A DNA stretch of 37,070 nucleotides from the NCBI GenBank assembly GCA_902494765.1, contig CABUUK010000017.1, positions 1-37,070 on the forward strand. Direction: 5' to 3'. Source of the stretch: an uncultured Collinsella sp. (lineage in GTDB: Bacteria > Actinomycetota > Coriobacteriia > Coriobacteriales > Coriobacteriaceae). The notes beneath the pieces are model-generated. The model was given only the letters and a program-made list of their open reading frames with translations. It had not been told where the DNA came from and searched no databases. Position 1 is the stretch's first letter. Every line of letters starts with the position of its first letter. A program made the position numbers and the translations under genes. Positions 23,624-31,993 of this stretch are shown in pieces.

Positions 23624-23650
23624 TGCGGCGCCCCTCAGCGCGGCGCCGCA
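23624..23650 (+). other. Intercistronic hairpin before the ATPase gene
   Basis: TGCGGCGCC and GGCGCCGCA form a perfect 9-bp stem with a 9-base loop and no T-run. It repeats the arrangement seen after the binding-protein gene. Confidence 0.65.
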
Positions 23651-23667
23651 TATCGAAAGGTAGAGAC

Positions 23668-24867
23668 ATGGCCGAGATCGTTCTCAAACATGTTCAGAAG
23701 GTGTATCCCAACAACGAGTCAAAAAAGAAGGGCTTCTTTGGCAAAAAGAAGAAGACCGAGGAGAAGAAGCACAACCTCAAGGTTACCGAGGACGGTGTGC
23801 TCGCTGTAGAGGACTTCAACCTCACCGTTCACGACCAGGAGTTCGTCGTCCTCGTTGGCCCCTCTGGCTGCGGTAAGTCCACGACGATGCGCATGGTCGC
23901 CGGCCTGGAGGACATTACCTCGGGCGATGTGCTCATCGACGGCAAGCGTGTCAACGACGTGGCGCCCAAGGACCGCGACATCGCCATGGTGTTCCAGAGC
24001 TACGCTCTGTACCCCAATATGACGGTGTACGAGAACATGGCATTTACGCTCGAGCTCAAGAAGGTTCCCAAGGACGAGATCGACCGCAAGGTTCGCTCTG
24101 CTGCCGAGATTCTGGGCATTACCGAGTACCTCGACCGTAAGCCCAAGGCGCTCTCCGGCGGCCAGCGCCAGCGTGTCGCTATCGGCCGCGCCATCGTGCG
24201 TGACCCCAAGGTCTTCCTGATGGACGAGCCGCTGTCCAACCTGGACGCCAAGCTTCGTAACCAGATGCGTGCCGAGCTCATTAAGCTGCGCCACGAGATC
24301 AAGGGCACGTTCATTTATGTTACTCACGACCAGACCGAGGCTATGACCCTCGGTGACCGTATCGTGGTCATGAAGGACGGCGTTGTCCAGCAGATCGCCA
24401 CGCCGCAGGAGGTCTTCAACCATCCCGCGAACATCTTCGTCGCCGGCTTCATCGGCGTGCCGCAGATGAACTTCTTCGATGCCCAGCTGGTGCGCTCGGG
24501 CAACGGCTTTACCGTCAAGACCGAGGATATGAACGTGGCGCTCGCCCCCGAGACTTGCGCTCAGCTTGCCCTCAACTGGGACGGCGGCGACGTGAAGGAG
24601 ATTACGGCCGGCGTGCGTCCCGAGCAGATCCTGCTTGCCGACAAGGGCGAGGAGGGCGCGCTCCAGGGTACCGTCGAGGTGACCGAGCTCATGGGCTCGA
24701 CCGAGCATGTCCACGTGACCGCTCCCGACGGCCAGTTTGTCCTGATTATCCCCGTCGTCGACCTCGAGGCCAAGGGCGCGCTCAAGGCTGGCGACACCAT
24801 CTGGTTCAAGTTCGAGAAGAACGCGACCCACCTCTTCGATAAGGTCTCTGGCAAGAACCTTATCTAG
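23668..24867 (+). CDS. ABC transporter ATP-binding protein (MsmX/UgpC-like)
   Basis: This 399-aa ATPase powers the sugar importer. Walker A is GPSGCGKST (residues 64-72), the signature is LSGGQRQRVAIGRA, Walker B is VFLMDEPLSNLD, and the H-loop is YVTHDQTEAM. The C-terminal half has the OB-fold regulatory region (VRPEQILLADKGEEG, VEVTELMGSTEHVHV) of the MalK-type family. Odd feature: between KVYP and AVEDFNL lies a Lys-rich insertion (about residues 15-40, NNESKKKGFFGKKKKTEEKK) not usual in MsmX/MalK proteins. AAAGGTAGAG precedes the ATG. An intrinsic terminator follows, so it closes the operon. Confidence 0.93.
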   Translation: MAEIVLKHVQKVYPNNESKKKGFFGKKKKTEEKKHNLKVTEDGVLAVEDFNLTVHDQEFVVLVGPSGCGKSTTMRMVAGLEDITSGDVLIDGKRVNDVAPKDRDIAMVFQSYALYPNMTVYENMAFTLELKKVPKDEIDRKVRSAAEILGITEYLDRKPKALSGGQRQRVAIGRAIVRDPKVFLMDEPLSNLDAKLRNQMRAELIKLRHEIKGTFIYVTHDQTEAMTLGDRIVVMKDGVVQQIATPQEVFNHPANIFVAGFIGVPQMNFFDAQLVRSGNGFTVKTEDMNVALAPETCAQLALNWDGGDVKEITAGVRPEQILLADKGEEGALQGTVEVTELMGSTEHVHVTAPDGQFVLIIPVVDLEAKGALKAGDTIWFKFEKNATHLFDKVSGKNLI

Positions 24868-24935
24868 GCCCGGTGCATCCAGGCCCTTCCTTTGGGCGAC
24901 TGCGGTATTGCCATCCTTTTGCCGCGGTCACATAT

Positions 24936-24979
24936 AAGGCTCCCCTCCCGTCCACTGGGCGAGAGGGGAGCCTTTCTTT
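24936..24979 (+). terminator. Intrinsic terminator after the sugar ABC operon
   Basis: AAGGCTCCCCTC and GAGGGGAGCCTT form a 12-bp stem around a 15-base loop, followed by TCTTT. Confidence 0.88.
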
Positions 24980-25006
24980 GTGTTGGGGCTGTCTGACCGG
25001 TCGTTT

Positions 25007-25223
25007 GTCTCGATCTGTAACGGGTGAGGCTGATTTCGGACGTTAGATGTTACAGATCGAGACGGTTCCGCTGAGCTAACCATTTCATCTAAATCTGTAA
25101 CACCAAAGGTGAATTTCAGCTGCTAGATGTTACAGATTGAGATAAACCCAAGGGGAGGGGCCGGTATGTCTCAATCTGTAACAGCTGGGGCCGTTTTTAC
25201 CGAGTAGCTGTTACAGATCGAGA
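25007..25223. repeat. Tandem array of three hairpins with ATCTGTAAC/GTTACAGAT arms
   Basis: Three inverted repeats follow one another with a period of about 80 bp. Hairpin 1 has arms 25007-25021 and 25049-25063 (15 bp, perfect, GTCTCGATCTGTAAC). Hairpin 2 has arms 25092-25101 and 25129-25138 (10 bp, extended by TCT/AGA). Hairpin 3 has arms 25169-25186 and 25206-25223 (18 bp, one mismatch). All share ATCTGTAAC on the left and GTTACAGAT on the right, while loops and spacers differ. The array fills the gap between the convergent ABC operon and glgP, past both terminators. No gene is present in 24868-25323. Confidence 0.88.
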
Positions 25224-25262
25224 TTGTTTGGTCGAGACAAATCACGGGCCGGCGTATCGGCA

Positions 25263-25298
25263 CAAAAAGCGGAGCCGCGTTGCCGCGACTCCGCTTTC
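25263..25298 (-). terminator. Terminator of the malQ-glgP operon
   Basis: On the - strand AAAGCGGAGTCGCG and CGCGGCTCCGCTTT form a stem with a GCAA loop and end in a T-run, 25 bases after the glgP stop. Confidence 0.85.
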
Positions 25299-25323
25299 AA
25301 GAGGATGGGTAAAGGAAACGAAA

Positions 25324-27591
25324 TTAGCTCAGGTGCCAAATCTCGTCGTTGTACTGGGAGATCGTGCGGTCAGACGAGAAGGCGCCGGCGTTGGCGATGT
25401 TGATCAGCGCCTTGCGCATCCAGGCGTCCTGGTCCTCGTAGTCGGCTAGCACGCGCTCCTTGGTCTGGATGTACTCCTCAATGTCGAGCAGGGCCATAAA
25501 CCAGTCCTTGCCCTTGATGTCGTCGTGCAGGCGCTGCAGACGCTCGGCGTTGCCGGTCGCCATAAAGGCAGGATTGGTGATAAAGACCACCAGCAGCTTG
25601 ATACCGGGCTTGCGGTAGAGTGCGCCGGCGTTATAGCTGCCGTCGGCGTAGAGCTGCTCGACCTGCTTGGATGAGGCACCAAAGGTATAGATGTTCTCGT
25701 CGCCCACGAGCTCGGCAATCTCCACGTTGGCACCGTCAAGCGTGCACAGGGTTAAAGCACCGTTGAGCATGAACTTCATGTTGGAGGTGCCGCTCGCCTC
25801 CTTGGAGGCCAAGCTGATCTGCTCGGAGATATCGGCGGCGGGGATCACACGCTCAGCAGCGGTGACGTTGTAGTTCTCGATCATGACAACCTGCAGGTAG
25901 GGGGTCACGTCGGGGTCGTTGGCGATCCACTGCGACAGCGTCAGAATCAGATGGATGATGTCCTGGGCGATGGTGTAGGCAGGTGCCGCCTTGCCGCCGA
26001 AGATGATGGTGATGGGGTGCTCGGGTTTATTGCCGTTCTTGATGTCGAGATACTTCCAGATGATGTAGAGCGCGAGCATCTGCTGGCGCTTGTACTCGTG
26101 GATACGCTTGACCTGAACATCGATGATGGCGTTGGAGGGAATGGTCACACCCTGCTCGAGCGCCATGAACTGGCGCATGATGGTCTTGGCCTCGGCCTTG
26201 GTGGCGGCCAGGCGCTCAAGAACATCCTTGTCGTTAGCGAATTCGGCGAGCTTGCTCAGGTCGCCGGTGCTGCGCCAATCGGTGCCGATCACATCGTCGA
26301 GCAGGCTGGCGAGCGCGGGGTTGGCGCCATGGATCCAGCGGCGGAAGGTGATGCCGTTGGTCTTGTTGGAGAACTTCTCGGGATAGATCTCGTAGAACGG
26401 GTGAAGCTCGGTGTCCTCCAGAATCTTGGTGTGGAGTGCGGCGACGCCATTGATGGAGAAGCCAAAGTGAATGTCCATGTGGGCCATGTGGACGGTGTCG
26501 TGCTCGTCGATGATGGCGACGCGCGGGTCGTCGTGCTCGGCCTTGGCAACCTCGTCGAGCTTGACGATGATGTCGGCGATGGCGGGCGAGACCTTCTGCA
26601 GGCTGGCGAGCGGCCACTTCTCGAGCGCCTCGGCAAGGATCGTGTGGTTGGTGTAGGCGACCATGGAGCGCACGATGGTAACGGCCTCGTCAAACTCGAT
26701 GTCGTGCTCGGTGGTGAGCAGGCGGATGAGCTCGGGAATGACCATGGTGGGGTGCGTGTCGTTGATCTGGACCACGGCGTAGTCGGCCAGATCGTGCAGG
26801 TTGCTGCCGCGCTCGACGGCCTCGTCGATCAGGAGCTGGGCGGCGTTGCTCACCATGAAGTACTCCTGGTAGATGCGAAGCAGGCGGCCCTGCTCATCGG
26901 AATCATCCGGATAGAGGAACAAGGTGAGGTTCTTGGCGATCTTCGTCTTGTCGAAGTCGATGGAGCTGCCGGGGACCAGGCCGTCGTCGACACTCGCCAG
27001 GTCGAACAGACGCAGGCGGTTCTTGGTGGGCTGACCGTAACCGGGCACATCGATGTTGACGAGCTTGGAGGTGACGGCAAAATCGCCAAACTCGACGGTG
27101 TAGGAGCGGTCGTCATCGATCAGGATGTCCTGCTCGCTAAGCCACTCGTCGGGGACGGCCTTTTGCTGGTTGTCGGCAAAGCGCTGACGGAACAGGCCGT
27201 AATGGTAATTGAGGCCCACACCGTCACCGGTAAGGCCCAGCGTGGCAATGGAATCCAGGAAGCACGCGGCCAGACGGCCCAGGCCGCCGTTGCCCAGCGA
27301 CGGTTCGACCTCAAACTCCTCAATCTTGTTGAGGTCGTGGCCGGCAGCGGTGAGCTGGTCTTTAACCTCGGCATAGATGCCAAGGTCGATCATGTTGTTG
27401 ATCAGCAGTTTGCCAATCAAAAACTCAGCAGAGATGTAATAGAGCTTTTTCTTGCCATTGTTGAGCGGGCAGGCGGCAGAGCGCTCCTGCACGAGTTTGA
27501 CCAGCAGTTTGTAAATGCGGCGGTCATCGAGTTGCTCGAGCGAAGTTCCAAAGGACTGCTCGGCAAGATCCGCAAGATCGATACGGGGCAT
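25324..27591 (-). CDS. glgP: Glycogen/maltodextrin phosphorylase
   Basis: This PLP enzyme releases glucose 1-phosphate from the ends of alpha-1,4-glucans. The PLP-binding region EASGTSNMKFMLNGALTLCT carries the lysine, and EPSLGNGGLGRLAACFLDS, VQINDTHPT and NGITFRRW are further family motifs. The start at 27591 (MPRIDLADL) is chosen because AGGAGGAAAC lies directly before it; longer in-frame versions run into the intergenic region. The protein is 755 aa, slightly shorter than E. coli GlgP. It is the second gene after malQ on the same strand, giving a maltodextrin degradation pair. Confidence 0.95.
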   Translation of the reverse strand: MPRIDLADLAEQSFGTSLEQLDDRRIYKLLVKLVQERSAACPLNNGKKKLYYISAEFLIGKLLINNMIDLGIYAEVKDQLTAAGHDLNKIEEFEVEPSLGNGGLGRLAACFLDSIATLGLTGDGVGLNYHYGLFRQRFADNQQKAVPDEWLSEQDILIDDDRSYTVEFGDFAVTSKLVNIDVPGYGQPTKNRLRLFDLASVDDGLVPGSSIDFDKTKIAKNLTLFLYPDDSDEQGRLLRIYQEYFMVSNAAQLLIDEAVERGSNLHDLADYAVVQINDTHPTMVIPELIRLLTTEHDIEFDEAVTIVRSMVAYTNHTILAEALEKWPLASLQKVSPAIADIIVKLDEVAKAEHDDPRVAIIDEHDTVHMAHMDIHFGFSINGVAALHTKILEDTELHPFYEIYPEKFSNKTNGITFRRWIHGANPALASLLDDVIGTDWRSTGDLSKLAEFANDKDVLERLAATKAEAKTIMRQFMALEQGVTIPSNAIIDVQVKRIHEYKRQQMLALYIIWKYLDIKNGNKPEHPITIIFGGKAAPAYTIAQDIIHLILTLSQWIANDPDVTPYLQVVMIENYNVTAAERVIPAADISEQISLASKEASGTSNMKFMLNGALTLCTLDGANVEIAELVGDENIYTFGASSKQVEQLYADGSYNAGALYRKPGIKLLVVFITNPAFMATGNAERLQRLHDDIKGKDWFMALLDIEEYIQTKERVLADYEDQDAWMRKALINIANAGAFSSDRTISQYNDEIWHLS

Positions 27592-27631
27592 GTTTCCTCC
27601 TGTGGTGAGTTGTCTACATGTCAATAATTCA

Positions 27632-27672
27632 AAAGAAGCCCGCGCGAGGGGATTGGGGTGGCCTCGCGCGGG
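27632..27672 (-). terminator. Hairpin between malQ and glgP (possible partial terminator)
   Basis: CCCGCGCGAGG and CCTCGCGCGGG form a perfect 11-bp stem, followed on the - strand by CTTCTTTT. It lies between malQ and the glgP ribosome-binding site, so it may lower readthrough or mark a separate glgP transcript. Confidence 0.65.
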
Positions 27673-27720
27673 AAAAACGGCCGCGTCCACACGGTGGGGT
27701 GGGATCGGGCGCGGTAGCTC

Positions 27721-29226
27721 CTATTGGGGAAGCTCGATTTCGGCTTCTGACGGGATGCGGAAGTAGGTCTCGGTCCAGTCGGTGAGTTTGTGCTCGAGCT
27801 CGCGGGTGATGGCGCCATCGAGCATACGCCAGGTCCAGTTTCCGCCCAGGGTGGCGGGAGTGTTGATGCGCGCCTCGTTGCCCAGATTGAGCAGGTCCTG
27901 CATGGTGTAGATGCAGGTATCGCTCACGCTGGCGGCGATGGTGCGGTTGAGCGCGTCGGCCATGGACTCGCCTGCCTGCTGGTGGGTATACAGGGCCGCC
28001 TGCTCGCGCTGACGCGGGGTGGCCGTTCCCTCATACCAGCCGCGTGCCGTTTCGTTGTCATGCGTTCCGACGTAGGCGACGGTGTTGGCAATGTAGTTGT
28101 GCGGCAGGTAGTACGAGTTGGTGCCCTCAAAGGCAAACTGCAGGATCTTCATGCCAGGGAAGCCCGTGGTGTCGCGCATGTCGATGACACCAGGGGTAAG
28201 AAAGCCCAGGTCTTCGGCAATGATGGGAAGCGTGCCGAGCTTTTCCTCGAGCACCTTGAAGAGCTTGAGGCCGGGTCCCTGCGTCCACGAACCATATGAC
28301 GAATCGGGAGAGGAGAACGGCACCTCCCAAAATGCCTCGAAACCGCGGAAGTGGTCCAGACGGATGATGTTGTACATGTCGAGGGCGGCTCGGATACGGC
28401 CTTCCCACCAGGAGAAGCCGTCTGCTTCCATGGCATCCCAGTCATAGATGGGGTTGCCCCAGTACTGGCCGGTGGCCGAGAACTGGTCGGGCGGCGTTCC
28501 CGCGACGCTGACGGGATTGCCGGCGGCGTCGATCTTAAAGAGCTCGGGCGTGGCCCACATCTCGACGGAGTCGCGCGAGACGTAGATGGGCAGGTCGCCG
28601 ATGATCAGGATGTCGCGCTCGTTGGCATAGGCCTTGAGGCGGCTCCACTGGCGATCGAAGAAGTACTGCGTCATCTGGTGGTAAAGCATGCGCTCGGGAT
28701 GGGCGGCGCAGATCTTGTTGGATGCCTCGCCGCGGCGGCGGAGCTCCTCGGGCCACTCCCAAAAAGCCTTGAGCCCGTACTCCTCCTTTACGGTCATAAA
28801 CTCGCAGTAGGGAATGAGCCAGTCCTCGTTTGCCTGGATAAAGTCGTCGAAATCGGCCGGCTTGTCGGCAGCAAAGCGCTCAGCGGCGCGGTCGAGAATC
28901 TGACGGCGGCCGCCAAAGATAGCGCCGTAGTCGACATTGCTGGGGTCGGATCCCAGATACACGCCATCGATATCGCGCTGCTCCAGATACCCTGCCTCGA
29001 TAAGCTCGGCAAAGTCGATAAAGTTGGGGTTGCCCGCGCGGGCCGAGAACGACTGATAGGGCGAATCGCCATAGCTGGTCGTCGTAAGGGGCAGAATCTG
29101 CCAGTAATGTTGTTTGCACGAGGCGAGAAAATCGACGAAGTCGTAGGCATTCCAGCCAAAGCCGCCGATTCCGTATGGTCCGGGCAGAGATGAGACGGGC
29201 ATGAGGACGCCGCTTGCACGCTCCAT
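27721..29226 (-). CDS. malQ: 4-alpha-glucanotransferase (amylomaltase)
   Basis: MalQ moves maltosyl and longer glucan units between chains, turning short maltodextrins into longer ones that glgP can attack. This GH77 protein begins RASGVLMPVSSLPGPYGIGGFG and has IIGDLPIYVSRDSVEMWATPELF, RLDHFRGFEAFW with the nucleophile aspartate, PIIAEDLGFLTPGV, and TVAYVGTHDNETARGWYEG. ATG 29226 is preferred, with GGTGAG seven bases upstream; an in-frame GTG at 29241 is an alternative. The protein is about 501 aa, typical. It heads the malQ-glgP pair, and an operator-like site lies about 100 bases upstream. Confidence 0.94.
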   Translation of the reverse strand: MERASGVLMPVSSLPGPYGIGGFGWNAYDFVDFLASCKQHYWQILPLTTTSYGDSPYQSFSARAGNPNFIDFAELIEAGYLEQRDIDGVYLGSDPSNVDYGAIFGGRRQILDRAAERFAADKPADFDDFIQANEDWLIPYCEFMTVKEEYGLKAFWEWPEELRRRGEASNKICAAHPERMLYHQMTQYFFDRQWSRLKAYANERDILIIGDLPIYVSRDSVEMWATPELFKIDAAGNPVSVAGTPPDQFSATGQYWGNPIYDWDAMEADGFSWWEGRIRAALDMYNIIRLDHFRGFEAFWEVPFSSPDSSYGSWTQGPGLKLFKVLEEKLGTLPIIAEDLGFLTPGVIDMRDTTGFPGMKILQFAFEGTNSYYLPHNYIANTVAYVGTHDNETARGWYEGTATPRQREQAALYTHQQAGESMADALNRTIAASVSDTCIYTMQDLLNLGNEARINTPATLGGNWTWRMLDGAITRELEHKLTDWTETYFRIPSEAEIELPQ

Positions 29227-29324
29227 GAATGCGCTCACCAACCTTCTTGTTGTGGGGTCGGCCTGCCGATGGATGTGCAGTCCGCCCCCGATGTTCTGAT
29301 TCGATATGCCTATTGTAAAACATG

Positions 29325-29336
29325 TTGTTTAAACAT
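29325..29336. promoter_or_regulatory. Putative GntR-type operator upstream of malQ
   Basis: TTGTTTAAACAT lies within a longer palindrome ACATGTT-GTTTA-AACATGT (29320-29338). On the - strand it falls between a possible -35 TGTACA and -10 TACAAT, so a bound repressor would block malQ. It matches the sites before the PTS, gntR and ABC genes. Confidence 0.5.
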
Positions 29337-29389
29337 GTACAGGCAAGATAAAAAAGTTGGTCGATTTTCGGCGAATGGTTACATGCCAT

Positions 29390-29426
29390 GAAAAGGCCCC
29401 GACCTCACAACGTGAGATCGGGGCAA
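29390..29426 (-). terminator. Intrinsic terminator of galE
   Basis: On the - strand GCCCCGATCTCA and TGAGGTCGGGGC form a 12-bp stem with one G-T pair, followed by CTTTTC, about 20 bases after the galE stop. Confidence 0.85.
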
Positions 29427-29446
29427 GAGTGGTATGTAGGTTTTTG

Positions 29447-30508
29447 CTACTCGGCGTCGGCGAAGCCGTTGGGGTTGTGGCTCTGCCAGTTCCAGCTATC
29501 GCGGCACATGTCCGCGATGTTGTACTGAGCCTTCCAGCCCATCATGCGCTCGGCCTTTGAGGCATCGCACCAGTTGGCGGCGATATCGCCGGCGCGGCGC
29601 TCGCGAATCACATAGGGCAGCTCCTTGCCGCAGGCCTTGGAGAAGGCGGCGACGACCTCGAGCACCGAGGTACCGGTGCCGGTGCCCAGGTTAAAGATCT
29701 CGACGCCGGTCTTGCCGTTCATCCAGTTGAGGGCGGCAACGTGGCCCGAGGCCAGGTCGCAAACGTGGATATAGTCGCGCACACCGGTGCCGTCGGGAGT
29801 GGGGTAGTCATTGCCAAAGACCTGAACGGCCTCGAGCTTGCCCACGGCAACCTGCGCGACATAGGGCACCAGGTTGTTGGGGATGCCCTTGGGGTCCTCG
29901 CCGATCAGGCCCGACGGATGGGCGCCGATGGGGTTGAAGTAGCGGAGCAGCACAACGTCCCACTCGGGGTCGGCGGTGTGAACGTCCATAAGGATCTGCT
30001 CGATCATCCACTTGGTCCAGCCATAGGGGTTGGTTGCGGGCTTCTTGGGGTCTTCCTCGGTGACGGGCGGGTTGTCCGGGTCGCCGTAGACGGTCGAGGA
30101 GCTCGAGAAGATGATGGACTTGCAGCCATGGTTGCGCATGACGTCGATGAGCACCAGGGTGTTTTCGATGTTGTTGTGGTAGTACTCGACGGGCTTGCTC
30201 ACCGACTCGCCGACGGCCTTAAAGCCGGCGAAGTGGATGACGCGGTCGATCTGATGGGTGTCGAAGATCTTGTTCATGGCCTCGCGGTCGAGCACGTTGG
30301 CCTCGTAGAAGGTGAGGTTCTTGGCAGCCTCTTCGCCCACGATGGTCTTGACGCGGTCGACGGCGACGGCGCTGGAGTTGGAAAGGTCATCGACGATGAC
30401 GACCTGGTAGCCGCCCTCGAGCAGCTGAACGACGGTGTGCGAGCCGATAAAACCGGCGCCACCGGTTACGAGGACGCAGGTGTCTTTGGGGTCGAGTGCT
30501 TTGGACAT
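29447..30508 (-). CDS. galE: UDP-glucose 4-epimerase
   Basis: GalE interconverts UDP-glucose and UDP-galactose in the Leloir pathway and for cell-surface glycans. The NAD-binding motif VTGGAGFIGSHT is at the N-terminus. The catalytic region is SSSSTVYGDP with the Y-x-x-x-K motif in NPYGWTKWMIEQ, and later RYFNPIGAHPSG and YIHVCDLASGHV are typical. The start at 30508 follows AGGAG; a longer in-frame form has no support. The protein is 353 aa. A -10-like TATACT lies at 30551-30546 on the - strand. Confidence 0.95.
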   Translation of the reverse strand: MSKALDPKDTCVLVTGGAGFIGSHTVVQLLEGGYQVVIVDDLSNSSAVAVDRVKTIVGEEAAKNLTFYEANVLDREAMNKIFDTHQIDRVIHFAGFKAVGESVSKPVEYYHNNIENTLVLIDVMRNHGCKSIIFSSSSTVYGDPDNPPVTEEDPKKPATNPYGWTKWMIEQILMDVHTADPEWDVVLLRYFNPIGAHPSGLIGEDPKGIPNNLVPYVAQVAVGKLEAVQVFGNDYPTPDGTGVRDYIHVCDLASGHVAALNWMNGKTGVEIFNLGTGTGTSVLEVVAAFSKACGKELPYVIRERRAGDIAANWCDASKAERMMGWKAQYNIADMCRDSWNWQSHNPNGFADAE

Positions 30509-30775
30509 GTAGTCTCCTATCGAATCAGGAACACTTCTTGAGGGGAGTATAGCGCAGGCAGGGGCACCCAAAACGTGCAGGGCAGGAAAAGCAGATGAAC
30601 ATGCTAACGTACTCATGGAAATGTTTGGCGTGGGCATACCCTCGACCTTGACGTTTGCATATGAGCCGCCGACCATACGGTTTGCTGCCGTTCGTGGAAA
30701 TCGTTGGGATGCGCCGGATGTACGCTAATATGTATGAGTTGAGCGACATATAAATAAACATGTAACGGAGTAGAT

Positions 30776-31984
30776 ATGTCACCAAACAGCGATTCCATCC
30801 TTTCCCAGGAGCTTTCGCGTCGCACTGCCCTCAAGGCCCTGTTCGGCGCAGCTTCTGTAGCCGTTCTTTTTGGTCTGCCCGCTCGCGCCCATGCTGCGGA
30901 GGCCACCAAGGAAACCACCGACAAGCTCAATGCGGCCCAGGCTCAGCTTGACGAGGTCCAGGCCCAGCTCGACAGCATCGCAAATGAATACGCGGCGCTG
31001 GCCAACAAGAACGCCCAGACCCTCAACGATATCGAGGGCGTACAGGGCCAGATTGACAGCACGCAGGCGCAGATTGACGAAAAGAAGGCCGAGCTCAAAA
31101 AGAAGCGCGGCGATCTTTCCGATCGCGTTTCCGCCAGCTATAAGTCGGGCGGCACCAACGTCCTGTCGCTGCTGCTCGCCTCGGGTTCGTTTGAGGAGCT
31201 CGTCGCCAATGCGCACTATGTTGAGAAGATCAACAAGAGCGACCGCGACGCCATCGAGGACATTCAGACCATCCAGGAAGAGCTCGATGCGCAAAAGACC
31301 GAGCTCGAGTCGCAGAAGGCCGACTTGGAGAAGCTCAAGGACCAGCAGACTGCCCAGATGCAGGATATGCAGGCCAAGCAGCAAGAGGTCCAGACCGTGC
31401 TGAGCGGTCTTTCCGACGACGTCAAGGAGCTCATGGCTCAGCGCGATTCAGAGATTCTCGCTGCCGCCCAGGCCGAGGAGGCTGCCAAGAAGGCCGCCGC
31501 CGCTGCCGCGGCCGCCGCGAACAAGAACAATTCCTACTCGGGTGGTTCGAGCTCGGGCGGTGGGTCGTATGCGCCCGGAACTCCGCAGCAGAATGCCGGC
31601 TCGGGCAAGCAGCAGGCCGTCGTCAACGCGTGCTACTCCACGCCTTCGCCGGGTCAGAACTGGTGCGCGGCGTGGGTTACCAATGTCTTCCGTAACGCCG
31701 GCGTTGGCTACTTTGGCGGTAACGCGTGCGATATGTTTAACGCCTGGTGCTATAGCTCCGACCGCTCGGCGCTGCAGGTGGGTATGATTGTTGCCGACTC
31801 ATCGCATAGCGGCACCGGCATACCGGGCCTGATCTATGGCCACGTGGGCATCTACGTTGGCGGCGGCATCGTTATGAGTAACGAGGGCGCCATCACGTCG
31901 AGGTCGCTTGACTCGTTCATTGGGTTCTACGGCACTGGCTCTGGCGTGCGCTGGGGCTGGCTCGGCGGTATCGCGCTGTCGTAA
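30776..31984 (+). CDS. Tat-exported coiled-coil cell-wall hydrolase with CHAP-like domain (PcsB-like)
   Basis: The N-terminus has a twin-arginine signal (SRRTALKALFGAASVAVLFGLPARAHA, cleavage after about residue 41). Residues about 45-235 are a long coiled coil (AAQAQLDEVQAQLDSIANEYAAL... and NVLSLLLASGSFEELVANAHYVEKI), as in PcsB and CwlO-type hydrolases that are activated by FtsEX. After an Ala- and Gly/Ser-rich linker, the C-terminal domain has a cysteine at C297 in NWCAAWVTNVF and a histidine at H356 in YGHVGIYVGGG, the Cys-His pair of CHAP peptidases. It probably cleaves peptidoglycan peptides during growth or division. The 267 bases upstream (30509-30775) hold no other gene; a possible promoter TTGGGA-16-TAATAT lies near 30702-30730. 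A large hairpin element starts 9 bases after the stop. Confidence 0.88.
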   Translation: MSPNSDSILSQELSRRTALKALFGAASVAVLFGLPARAHAAEATKETTDKLNAAQAQLDEVQAQLDSIANEYAALANKNAQTLNDIEGVQGQIDSTQAQIDEKKAELKKKRGDLSDRVSASYKSGGTNVLSLLLASGSFEELVANAHYVEKINKSDRDAIEDIQTIQEELDAQKTELESQKADLEKLKDQQTAQMQDMQAKQQEVQTVLSGLSDDVKELMAQRDSEILAAAQAEEAAKKAAAAAAAAANKNNSYSGGSSSGGGSYAPGTPQQNAGSGKQQAVVNACYSTPSPGQNWCAAWVTNVFRNAGVGYFGGNACDMFNAWCYSSDRSALQVGMIVADSSHSGTGIPGLIYGHVGIYVGGGIVMSNEGAITSRSLDSFIGFYGTGSGVRWGWLGGIALS

Positions 31985-31993
31985 CGATAAGTT

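Noticed and set aside
25007..25223. CRISPR array
   Set aside because: The repeated units are inverted repeats with irregular arm lengths, only three copies, long unequal loops, and no cas genes; spacers are not of uniform length.
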